Positions 1 through 5,386 of a stretch of DNA of 5,489 nt are shown here, in pieces. The DNA is from an uncultured Phascolarctobacterium sp. (GTDB taxonomy: Bacteria > Bacillota > Negativicutes > Acidaminococcales > Acidaminococcaceae). The stretch lies in contig CAMFET010000071.1 in NCBI GenBank assembly GCA_945949475.1, forward strand, positions 1-5,489, in the 5' to 3' direction. Made by a program: the position numbers and the translations under genes. Below the pieces are notes generated by a model. It was given only the letters and a program-made list of their open reading frames with translations. It was not told where the DNA came from and ran no database searches. Positions within the stretch are counted from its first letter, which is position 1. Each line of letters opens with the position of its first letter.

Positions 1-868
1 CGGTCTGGCTGATGGCTGCGCCCATGCGCTCCATGATATCTACCACAGCCTGGTCGCCCTGCAAGGAGTTAACGTTGACGCCTTGGCAGGTTATCCCCTT
101 GCCCAAGCTACCGCCCACAGTCCAAAAGGCTGCTTGCGACCAATCGCCCTCTACCTGACTATCCAGCGCCTGATACCGCTGCTTGCCGGGGACTAAATAG
201 CGACGATGCGCTCCGCCCTCGTTCTCCACCTTGATGCCAAATTTAGCCAAGCAGTTGATGGTCATATCCACATAAGCACTAGATTCTAACGGCGAAGTAA
301 TTTCGATAACGGAATCACCGTTAAGCAGGGGCAATGCGAAGAGTAAGCCGCTTACGAACTGGCTGCTCACATCACCGGGCAGCTTATAAGTGCCGGGTGT
401 TAAGCGACCGTTGACGGTCACAGGCAGATTGCCGTTATCATTAAAATATTGAATAAACTTTTCGTCAAAAATATCGTAATAGGCCTGTAAGGGACGGCTC
501 ACCAGCTTGCCATGGCCAGTAAAGGTCAGCGGGCAATTAAGATTAGCGCCCAAGGGCAAAAAGAAGCGCAGCGTGGAGCCGCTTTCGCCGCAGTCCACAC
601 TATCAGCCGCAGCCATGGGATGACCGGTGCCGGAGATTTGCAAAGCCTTGCGACCGGCAATCATGCTAGGGATTTCGTCCACGGCTACGTTGATAGCCTT
701 AAGGCAACGCATGGTAGCCTCGATATCCTTGGACATGCTAATGTTATCAATAATGCTGGTACCAGCGGCTAAGCCTGCACAGATAATCTCCCTGTGCCCC
801 ATGCTTTTGGAGGAGGGAGCAACCACCGTACCCTGTAATTTAGTTGGAAAAATTTTAACTGTTTTCAT
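1..868 (-). CDS. aroA: EPSP synthase (3-phosphoshikimate 1-carboxyvinyltransferase), 3' end outside window
   Basis: Cytoplasmic enzyme of the shikimate pathway that transfers the enolpyruvyl group of PEP to shikimate 3-phosphate, giving EPSP. The first 289 codons are present; the family is usually about 425-430 residues, so roughly 140 C-terminal residues lie beyond the left edge, including the catalytic Asp and Glu of the second half. Visible motifs: PSSKSMGHR (residues 18-26; K21 and R26 match E. coli K22 and R27), CGESGSTLRF (93-102; G97 matches E. coli G96 and R101 matches R100), LPGDVSSQF (163-171; the SSQ that binds shikimate phosphate) and SSAYVDMT (196-203; Y199 matches Y200). The residue after R101 is Phe where E. 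coli has Pro101, as I recall for clostridial-type enzymes. The ATG start at 868 lies 5 bases after the aroB stop, with GGGGTAAGG just upstream, so translation is probably coupled to aroB. Identity is secure; only the end is missing. Confidence 0.96.
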   Translation of the reverse strand, partial: MKTVKIFPTKLQGTVVAPSSKSMGHREIICAGLAAGTSIIDNISMSKDIEATMRCLKAINVAVDEIPSMIAGRKALQISGTGHPMAAADSVDCGESGSTLRFFLPLGANLNCPLTFTGHGKLVSRPLQAYYDIFDEKFIQYFNDNGNLPVTVNGRLTPGTYKLPGDVSSQFVSGLLFALPLLNGDSVIEITSPLESSAYVDMTINCLAKFGIKVENEGGAHRRYLVPGKQRYQALDSQVEGDWSQAAFWTVGGSLGKGITCQGVNVNSLQGDQAVVDIMERMGAAISQT

Positions 869-873
869 AAGCC

Positions 874-1938
874 TTACCCCAAATATTCCGGTACCTGCTG
901 CCAGTTGAGCTTGAGCAAGTCGCCTTCGCCAATAGCACGCAGGATAATGATGGTAATGCTATTGCCATTCTTCTTTTTATCGCGAGCCATGGTGTCTAAG
1001 AGCTCGCTCTTCGCTACGCCCGCGTCTATGGGCAAATTATACTTTTGCAGCACGCTCTTAATGCGCTCAGCAGAGCCAGTAGGCGTCAGGCCCAGCTCCT
1101 CCGTGCGCTTCGTGAGCTGATACATGCCAATGGCTACGCCCTCGCCATGGGTGAAGCCGCTATAGCCAAAATGCTGCTCCACAGCGTGTCCCAGCGTGTG
1201 GCCAAAGTTTAGCAGCATGCGCAGGCCTGTGTCGAACTCGTCCTGCTCCACAATGCGCGCCTTAATAGCACAGCAAATTGCCACGATATCGTCGATGTTT
1301 GCCAAAAGCGCTGCATCATTAGCAAAGCCAGCAATTTTGTCGAATAAAGCAGCATCCTTGATGCAGCCATATTTGATTGCCTCGGCCAAGCCATCGTGTA
1401 AAAAGCGAGTGGATAATGTCGCTAACAAATCGGTGTCGATGAACACGGCCTTAGGCTGATAAAAGGCGCCGGCCAAATTTTTGCCCGCTGCCAAGTCCAC
1501 GGCTACCTTGCCGCCGACGCTGCTATCGATTTGCGCCAAAAGGGAAGTGGGCACCTGCACAAAGGCTACACCGCGCATGTAGCTTGCTGCGGCAAAGCCA
1601 CCTAAATCGCCCACTACGCCGCCGCCGAGCGTGAGCACCACATCGCTGCGAGTTAGTCCACCCTGGGCCAGCTGTTCTAAAACAGAGCTGAGCACAGTCA
1701 TATTCTTGCTCTGCTCGCCTGCTTCGATAATCACCTTCACTACGCCAAGGCCAGCCGCTGCAAGGCTCGCTTCCAGCTTCGCCGCATACAGCGGTGCCAC
1801 ATTGGTATCGCTGATGATGGCTGCTTTTTTAGCCTTGGGCAGCAGCTTAGCTACCTTCGCGCCAATTTGAGGCAGCAAGCCAGCTTCAATTTCAATATCA
1901 TAAGCATGAGCTCCTAAATCCACATGGATAACCTGCAT
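874..1938 (-). CDS. aroB: 3-dehydroquinate synthase
   Basis: Second step of the shikimate pathway: NAD- and divalent-metal-dependent conversion of DAHP to 3-dehydroquinate in the cytoplasm. The product is 354 residues, normal for the family. Visible motifs: the nucleotide-binding GGGVVGDLGGF (105-115), MRGVAFVQVPTSLLAQIDSS with VGGK (121-144), GKNLAGAF (152-159), GLAEAIKYG (183-191), NFGHTLGHA (244-252) and HGEGVAIG (264-271). By family comparison the zinc ligands are E186, H247 and H264, all present; H251 is the other conserved histidine. The frame stays open 29 codons further upstream into tyrA, but the ATG at 1938 is preferred because AAAGGAG lies 8 bases before it and the protein then begins as the family does. 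This start shares one base with the tyrA stop (TAATG), a typical coupling arrangement. No defect is seen. Confidence 0.97.
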   Translation of the reverse strand: MQVIHVDLGAHAYDIEIEAGLLPQIGAKVAKLLPKAKKAAIISDTNVAPLYAAKLEASLAAAGLGVVKVIIEAGEQSKNMTVLSSVLEQLAQGGLTRSDVVLTLGGGVVGDLGGFAAASYMRGVAFVQVPTSLLAQIDSSVGGKVAVDLAAGKNLAGAFYQPKAVFIDTDLLATLSTRFLHDGLAEAIKYGCIKDAALFDKIAGFANDAALLANIDDIVAICCAIKARIVEQDEFDTGLRMLLNFGHTLGHAVEQHFGYSGFTHGEGVAIGMYQLTKRTEELGLTPTGSAERIKSVLQKYNLPIDAGVAKSELLDTMARDKKKNGNSITIIILRAIGEGDLLKLNWQQVPEYLG

Positions 1939-2810
1939 TAATAAAGCTCCTTTCGCCGAGCAGCGGAGGTTCGCATGAGCTCCTTCATGGTCTCCCCATC
2001 GCCAGCGCGCAGTGCCCTGCGCCACAGCTCCAGCTGCTCCATATATTTATCAATTTCGTCCGCCACCTTGTCCTTATTGGCAAGGAACAGCGCGCACCAC
2101 AGCTCCGGATTGATATCCGCCACGCGAGTACCATCCCTAAAGCTGCCGGCAACAAAATATTTCGTCTTTTCGCTGTAGGAAGCACTATCCATCAGCGCCA
2201 CCGCCGTTACATGCGGCAAATTGCTAGTGAAGGCTATAGTGCGGTCGTGCTCTTCCGGCGTTACGCGCACTGTGCTTTTGCACCCCAAAGCCTTGGCAAA
2301 GGTCTCCAGCCAAACGATCGCAGCCTCGCTATTTCCCTTTTCAGGCACGATAATATAATTGGCATTGTGGAAAATTGCTGCATCCGCCATGCCAAGGCCG
2401 CTGCTTTGGCGACCGGCCATGGGATGACCGCTGATAAATTCCATACCCGGGGGCAGCACTGCCTGCACCTCAGCAATCATATTATTTTTAATGCCTGCCA
2501 CATCGGTGATGAGCACATCTTTTTTGAAGTTTGCCACATTGCTCTTAATAAAATTGGCAATAGCCTCCGGATAAATAGCACAAATCACTACGTCTGCCTG
2601 AGCTAAACGCTCATCCGCAGCGGTCATGCCCAAATCTATAATCCCCAATTCCTTTGCCTGCACCAAGGTTGCTTCGCTGCGCTCCACGCCGATAATCTGC
2701 TTTGCGCCCAATACGCGCAGAGCCTTGGCGTAAGAGCCACCGATTAAGCCCAAGCCCACAATTGCAAAGCTTAATTCCTGCCAATTAGTGCTTCTAAAAC
2801 CAGATTCCAA
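1938..2810 (-). CDS. tyrA: Prephenate dehydrogenase (tyrosine branch)
   Basis: Oxidative decarboxylation of prephenate to 4-hydroxyphenylpyruvate, the committed step to tyrosine. With a TTG start at 2810 the protein has 290 residues. An N-terminal Rossmann fold shows GLGLIGGS (19-26), with E43 at the end of the second strand, as expected for NAD binding. GHPMAG (128-133) carries the catalytic histidine H129 (equivalent to Aquifex H147); H200 in SNLPH and R229 in GTRVAD match Aquifex H217 and R250. The position of Aquifex Ser126 appears to be Gly106 (DVAGIK). There is no C-terminal ACT domain, unlike the longer Bacillus TyrA, so tyrosine control of this protein is less certain. A GTG at 2819 is the longer alternative start, but AGGAG at 2819-2823 overlaps it, whereas TTG at 2810 is spaced 8 bases from it. 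The stop overlaps the aroB start by one base. Confidence 0.93.
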   Translation of the reverse strand: MESGFRSTNWQELSFAIVGLGLIGGSYAKALRVLGAKQIIGVERSEATLVQAKELGIIDLGMTAADERLAQADVVICAIYPEAIANFIKSNVANFKKDVLITDVAGIKNNMIAEVQAVLPPGMEFISGHPMAGRQSSGLGMADAAIFHNANYIIVPEKGNSEAAIVWLETFAKALGCKSTVRVTPEEHDRTIAFTSNLPHVTAVALMDSASYSEKTKYFVAGSFRDGTRVADINPELWCALFLANKDKVADEIDKYMEQLELWRRALRAGDGETMKELMRTSAARRKELY

Positions 2811-2818
2811 AAAAATCA

Positions 2819-2823
2819 CTCCT
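2819..2823 (-). promoter_or_regulatory. Ribosome binding site deciding the tyrA start
   Basis: On the minus strand AGGAG ends on the very base that begins the in-frame GTG at 2819, which leaves no spacer for that codon. Eight bases further on is the in-frame TTG at 2810-2808, at normal spacing. There is no in-frame ATG near the start of the gene. The site therefore favours TTG initiation and a 290-residue product. Confidence 0.7.
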
Positions 2824-2824
2824 A

Positions 2825-2848
2825 ATTCTACATTTCTACCATACTACT
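2825..2848 (-). repeat. Degenerate triple 8-bp repeat upstream of tyrA
   Basis: Read on the minus strand, this 24-bp stretch splits into three octamers, AGTAGTAT, GGTAGAAA and TGTAGAAT. They resemble the TGTAGTAT unit of the better-conserved array at 3950-3973 in front of aroF, and both arrays are head-to-tail and close to a ribosome binding site. Two units match the consensus at 7 of 8 positions and one at 5 of 8. In AT-rich intergenic DNA this could be chance; any role in protein or RNA binding is inference. Confidence 0.35.
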
Positions 2849-2859
2849 AAATACAAGGC

Positions 2860-2892
2860 TAGCTCCAGTGAACTTTGCGGCCACTGGAGCTA
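2860..2892. other. Perfect 11-bp inverted repeat in the aroF-tyrA gap
   Basis: Bases 2860-2870 (TAGCTCCAGTG) pair perfectly with 2882-2892 around an 11-base loop. A T-rich tract (ATATTTTTCTTT) follows on the plus strand, whereas on the minus strand, the direction in which aroF and tyrA are transcribed, the stem is followed by GCCTTGTATTT without a proper T run. It could be a weak or partial terminator that lowers tyrA expression relative to aroF, an RNA-processing or stabilising hairpin after aroF, or a terminator for antisense transcripts. It lies in the 102-base gap between the aroF stop and the tyrA start. Confidence 0.6.
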
Positions 2893-2912
2893 TATTTTTC
2901 TTTACAATATTA

Positions 2913-3926
2913 TTATAATTCACGACCCACGATTTGAGCAATGCCCTTTAATTCGCCCATGAGCTTTTCAAAGCGAGCAGGCTTTAAGGATTGGGCGCCA
3001 TCGCACAGTGCACATTCAGGATTGTTGTGTACCTCAATCAACAGACCATCAGCGCCAACTGCAACTGCTGCCTTGGCTAAGGGCTCCACCATCCACCACA
3101 GGCCTGCTGCGTGACTGGGGTCCACCACTACGGGCAAATGGCTCAGCTTTTTCACTGCAGGGATAGCACTCAAATCCAGCGTATTGCGGGTGTAGTGCTC
3201 GAAGGTGCGGATGCCGCGTTCGCACAGGATAACGTTATCGTTGCCGCCTGCCATGATGTATTCGGCGGACATAATCCACTCCTCAATGGTTGCGCTCAGG
3301 CCGCGCTTTAAGAGAATGGGCTTATTGGTTTTGCCCAATTCCTTTAAGAGCTCAAAGTTTTGCATGTTACGCGCGCCAACCTGAATCAAATCCACGTCTT
3401 CAACGAAGCGTTCAATTTTGTCGGCGGACATAATTTCGGTAACGATGGGCAAGCCAGTTGCTTCACGCGCAGCCTTGAGGTAATCCAAGCCCAGCTCCTT
3501 CAAGCCTTGGAAGGAGTACGGGGAGGTACGGGGCTTAAAAGCGCCGCCACGCAGCAAGGTTGCGCCGCTAGCTTTAACATCCTGAGCTACTGCGGTAATC
3601 TGCTCGATGCTTTCTACGGAGCAGGGACCGGCGATAACTTGGATTTTTTTGCCACCGATGGGCACACCGGCTACGTTAACAATGCTATCCTCAGGATGGA
3701 AGGCACGGTTGGCACGTTTAAAGGGCTCCTGCACGCGCATAACCTTTTCTACGCCCTCGTTAACGAGGAGCAGGTTCATATCCAGTGCGCTGGTGTCGCC
3801 AACTACGCCAAACAAGGATGCGTTCACGCCCTCGCTGGCGTGGATTTGGTAGCCTCTAGCCTCTAATTGTGCTTTTAAACGAGTTTTATCTTCTACGGTT
3901 GCGGTGGGTTTAAATACAATAATCAT
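2913..3926 (-). CDS. aroF: 3-deoxy-7-phosphoheptulonate (DAHP) synthase with N-terminal regulatory domain
   Basis: First step of the shikimate pathway: condensation of PEP with erythrose 4-phosphate to DAHP in the cytoplasm. The 337-residue protein matches the Thermotoga maritima-type (type I-beta) enzyme in length and layout. Residues 1 to about 70 form a ferredoxin-like, ACT-related domain (MIIVFKPTAT start), which in this family mediates feedback inhibition by Tyr or Phe. The TIM-barrel catalytic domain follows, with AGPCSVES (99-106), LRGGAFKPRTSPYSFQG (125-141), GARNMQNF (184-191), LLKRGLSATIEEW (205-217), ERGIRTFE (236-243), DPSHAAG (269-275) and IEVH (297-300). The metal ligands C102, H272, E298 and D309 are all present, at the same numbers I recall for T. 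maritima. The ATG at 3926 follows AAAGGAGAG at normal spacing. It is the first gene of the aro operon, lying behind an attenuator-like leader. Confidence 0.97.
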   Translation of the reverse strand: MIIVFKPTATVEDKTRLKAQLEARGYQIHASEGVNASLFGVVGDTSALDMNLLLVNEGVEKVMRVQEPFKRANRAFHPEDSIVNVAGVPIGGKKIQVIAGPCSVESIEQITAVAQDVKASGATLLRGGAFKPRTSPYSFQGLKELGLDYLKAAREATGLPIVTEIMSADKIERFVEDVDLIQVGARNMQNFELLKELGKTNKPILLKRGLSATIEEWIMSAEYIMAGGNDNVILCERGIRTFEHYTRNTLDLSAIPAVKKLSHLPVVVDPSHAAGLWWMVEPLAKAAVAVGADGLLIEVHNNPECALCDGAQSLKPARFEKLMGELKGIAQIVGREL

Positions 3927-3949
3927 AATAAAATCTCTCCTTTATAACT

Positions 3950-3973
3950 ATACTACAATACTACAATGCTACA
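3950..3973 (-). repeat. Three tandem 8-bp repeats upstream of aroF
   Basis: Three head-to-tail octamers: on the minus strand TGTAGCAT, TGTAGTAT and TGTAGTAT, with one mismatch in 24 bases. They end 23 bases before the aroF start, just 5' of its ribosome binding site. In RNA this gives regularly spaced UAG triplets 8 bases apart, with another UAG on each side. A related, weaker array precedes tyrA (2825-2848). A regulator site in DNA or RNA is possible; simple-sequence expansion is the alternative. Confidence 0.6.
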
Positions 3974-4037
3974 CTCTAGTTAAAGCGAGAAAAGCTTCCA
4001 CGCTAAACTAACAATCCTACTAGCTTTAGCAAACTGC

Positions 4038-4094
4038 GAGGTAGCTAGCTGCCCACAATTTACTAAATTACTCCTACCTTTTCCTACCTCCTTT
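4038..4094 (-). promoter_or_regulatory. Orphan Shine-Dalgarno sequence with complementary segment in the aroF leader
   Basis: The minus strand carries AAAGGAGGT (4094-4086), a nine-base match to the anti-Shine-Dalgarno end of 16S rRNA, but no ATG, GTG or TTG follows at a usable distance. The nearest candidate is a TTG about 40 bases on, which would give a peptide of only about 10 codons. The same segment (GAGGTAG, 4090-4084) is complementary over 7 bases to CTACCTC (4044-4038), so it could be hidden in a hairpin. It sits in the read-through part of the leader, after the terminator and before aroF. No function is established; it may be a remnant of a leader ORF or a ribosome-pausing site. Confidence 0.45.
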
Positions 4095-4134
4095 TGGCTC
4101 TGTTAATAAAATCATTACGCTTTCGTTTGCTATT

Positions 4135-4165
4135 AAAAAAGCAGGCCCCGTAAAAGAGCCTGCTT
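4135..4165 (-). terminator. Intrinsic terminator in the aroF leader (attenuator)
   Basis: On the minus strand AAGCAGGC (4165-4158) pairs perfectly with GCCTGCTT (4146-4139) around an 11-base loop, and the T run continues to 4135. This is a textbook rho-independent terminator. It lies 34 bases after the stop of the aromatic leader ORF (4200-4331) and about 208 bases before aroF, with no clear promoter in between, so transcripts entering the aro operon must read through it. That placement is what makes it an attenuator candidate rather than a simple gene-end terminator. The upstream permease gene ends more than 300 bases earlier. Confidence 0.9.
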
Positions 4166-4199
4166 CGAAAGCATTGTAAAGGTGCAGATACAAATACAC

Positions 4200-4331
4200 T
4201 TAAAGGCTTCTATTACGTTCACTGCCATATGCTTTTTTCCATGCCAAATAACCGGTGCTAAAGTAATAGCTAAAGACCGGAGCATAATAAAAGCCGTATT
4301 CAGTTGCAGTGTTCATTTTGATAGAATCCAT
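4200..4331 (-). CDS. Aromatic-rich leader peptide of the aro operon
   Basis: A 43-codon ORF, ATG at 4331 to TAA at 4200, with AGGTGA five bases before the start. It encodes 7 Tyr, 3 Phe and 1 Trp; the core YGFYYAPVFSYYF (residues 12-24) has 8 aromatics in 13 residues, followed by Y28, W31 and Y35. The C-terminus is basic and polar (KKAYGSERNRSL). It lies about 44 bases after a predicted transcription start, its stop is 34 bases before an intrinsic terminator, and the next gene makes the first enzyme of aromatic biosynthesis. That is the arrangement of attenuator leader peptides such as pheL and trpL. The excess of Tyr codons points to tRNA-Tyr as the main signal. The peptide itself probably has no function beyond its translation. 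The alternative is an unrelated small protein, but I see no signal peptide or membrane segment to support one. Confidence 0.75.
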   Translation of the reverse strand: MDSIKMNTATEYGFYYAPVFSYYFSTGYLAWKKAYGSERNRSL

Positions 4332-4381
4332 TATCTTCACCTGCAAAGTAATCTTGCCAATATAATTCAGCGATTAGGGTA

Positions 4382-4410
4382 ATTTTACTGCTGTCAATGT
4401 ATAACGTCAA
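4382..4410 (-). promoter_or_regulatory. Sigma-70-type promoter for the aro operon leader
   Basis: On the minus strand TTGACG (4410-4405) and TAAAAT (4387-4382) are separated by exactly 17 bases, a close match to the housekeeping consensus. Transcription would start near 4375, about 44 bases before the leader-peptide ATG. The promoter lies downstream of the permease gene and upstream of the attenuator, so it is the natural promoter for aroF-tyrA-aroB-aroA. No comparable promoter was seen between the terminator and aroF. Confidence 0.8.
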
Positions 4411-4428
4411 GCAAATTTTTGCACTTTT

Positions 4429-4472
4429 GTTACATTTTACCTTTTCCTTGTAAAAGTGTAACGGAGGTTACA
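4429..4472. repeat. Nested inverted repeats GTTACA/TGTAAC upstream of the aro promoter
   Basis: Three alternating 6-bp units: GTTACA (4429-4434), TGTAAC (4457-4462) and GTTACA (4467-4472). The first two extend to GTTACATTTTAC (4429-4440) pairing with 4450-4462 over 12 bp with one bulged base; the last two form a 6-bp palindrome with a 4-base spacer. Neither strand has a T run after the stem, so this is not a standard terminator for the permease gene ending at 4491. Its position just upstream of the -35 box would suit an operator or activator site. It superficially resembles the TyrR box but is two bases shorter. Function unknown. Confidence 0.6.
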
Positions 4473-4490
4473 GATTTGCTAGTGGCTAAA

Positions 4491-5231
4491 TCACAGCTCC
4501 CTCAGTCCATTAAACAGCATCATCACTGCGCCCACAAGCACAATCAACAATGACAAGCGGCGGAAGAGCTGTTGATTAAGATAGCGGAACATGCGCTCGC
4601 CCGCAAGCACGCCAAGGAAGGTCGCTGGAATCATGCTATATAAATAGCTCCAATCGCCCACAGCAGCTATATTACCAGCCCAATAGCTAGCGCCAACAAA
4701 TAAGATGCCGGTCACACCAAAAATCCAAATCATATTGGCCCGCATTTCAGTTTTATCGGTGTGCTCGTTGAGAAAATACAGCACCAACGGCGGACCACTG
4801 ACGCTAGTGCAAGCGCCAAAAAAGCCGCTCAAAAAGCCTGCGCCTAAGCGACCTGCCGTTTTATTCTTGATAGGCACGGTGTACTGCAGGCTCATCAGGG
4901 CAGTGGCCGCAAGCAGCACTATGCCCAAAAAGATTTGCAAATGGGTGATGGAAATAAAGTGCAGCACCTTGCTGCCCGGCAGCATGCCGATAAAGCTGCC
5001 AATGCTAGTTAAGATTACTGTTCGCCAATTAAATTCGCCCCACACCTGATACATGGTCAAAATACGCAAAACCACTGTAAGCACCAGGATGAAAATGATG
5101 GCCCATTTCAATGGCATAATCAACCCTAAAAGCGGTGTTGCTACTAACGCAAAGCCAAATCCGGATACAGTAGCGAAAAAGGAGCCGAGAAAGATGATTA
5201 GTCCGGCCATAAATAAGTTAGATAAATCCAT
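4491..5231 (-). CDS. TauE/SafE-family membrane permease
   Basis: Integral membrane protein of 246 residues, the usual size for the sulfite exporter TauE/SafE family (anion or organic-acid export or uptake across the cytoplasmic membrane; substrate not predictable here). About seven to eight hydrophobic segments can be seen, roughly at residues 7-35, 40-60, 70-88, 98-115, 128-155, 166-186, 197-212 and 226-241. The internal repeat typical of the family is visible: GSFFATVSGFGFALVATPLL (16-35) and, in the second half, GFLSGFFGACTSVSGPPLVL (132-151). The ATG at 5231 is preceded by a GA/GG-rich stretch at rather long spacing, itself the end of the repeat element at 5244-5360, so the ribosome binding site is weak. 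It has its own position ahead of the aro promoter, and a link to aromatic metabolism is not shown. Confidence 0.88.
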   Translation of the reverse strand: MDLSNLFMAGLIIFLGSFFATVSGFGFALVATPLLGLIMPLKWAIIFILVLTVVLRILTMYQVWGEFNWRTVILTSIGSFIGMLPGSKVLHFISITHLQIFLGIVLLAATALMSLQYTVPIKNKTAGRLGAGFLSGFFGACTSVSGPPLVLYFLNEHTDKTEMRANMIWIFGVTGILFVGASYWAGNIAAVGDWSYLYSMIPATFLGVLAGERMFRYLNQQLFRRLSLLIVLVGAVMMLFNGLREL

Positions 5232-5243
5232 AGTAACTATAAA

Positions 5244-5360
5244 CCCCTCTCAGTCAGCTACGCTGACAGCTCCCCCGGTGGGGGAGCCACTCTTATATCT
5301 TAGTTTCACAGAATGCCTCCCCCTTCGGGGGAGGTGCCGAGTATGCGAGGCGGAGAGGGG
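5244..5360. repeat. 117-bp palindromic non-coding repeat element (MITE-like)
   Basis: The element begins CCCCTCTC (5244-5251) and ends GAGAGGGG (5353-5360), an 8-bp terminal inverted repeat. Inside are three hairpins: GTCAGC/GCTGAC (5253-5258 and 5262-5267), GCTCCCCC with GGGGGAGC (5269-5276 and 5280-5287), and CCTCCCCC with GGGGGAGG (5316-5323 and 5327-5334, loop TTC). This resembles the short CCTCCCCC...GGGGGAGG elements dispersed in many Bacillota genomes, but copy number cannot be judged from one copy. It is far more GC-rich than its surroundings. It separates the terminator at 5387-5418 from the permease gene and supplies the bases just before the permease start. Confidence 0.75.
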
Positions 5361-5386
5361 CCACACAAAACTCAGCAATAATCACT

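Larger units (their letters stand above)
4135..4375 (-). promoter_or_regulatory. Putative tyrosine/phenylalanine attenuator leader RNA of the aro operon
   Basis: From the predicted transcription start near 4375 to the terminator end this is a leader of about 240 nt containing the aromatic leader ORF and alternative pairings. AAAGCAT in leader codons 33-35 (4235-4229) is complementary to ATGCTTT (4174-4168). TGCTT (4173-4169) can instead pair with AAGCA (4165-4161), which is the 5' arm of the terminator. These give mutually exclusive 1:2, 2:3 and 3:4 pairings of the trp-attenuator kind, although the 2:3 helix is only 5 bp. The model, by inference: scarce charged tRNA-Tyr stalls the ribosome on the leader, the antiterminator forms and aroF-tyrA-aroB-aroA are transcribed. 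The T-box consensus (AGGGTGGNACCGCG) was searched for by eye and not found. Confidence 0.6.

Noticed and set aside
612..626. 15-bp sequence shared with 2416-2430
   Set aside because: Both copies encode a GHPMA stretch (in AroA and in the catalytic motif of TyrA); identical codons give the match, not a repeat element.
2211..2606. 131-codon open frame on the plus strand
   Set aside because: Antisense to tyrA, which has all its catalytic motifs; treated as a shadow frame.
3360..3866. 168-codon open frame on the plus strand
   Set aside because: It lies wholly antisense to aroF, whose catalytic motifs are intact, and has no recognisable domain or suitable ribosome binding site.
4078..4119. Short frame starting ATG ATT TTA in the leader after the terminator (about 13 codons)
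   Set aside because: No ribosome binding site precedes it and the composition is unremarkable; not supported as a second leader peptide.
3927..4490. T-box riboswitch in the aroF leader
   Set aside because: No AGGGTGGNACCGCG-type T-box sequence is visible on the minus strand between the permease gene and aroF; the coding leader explains the terminator better.
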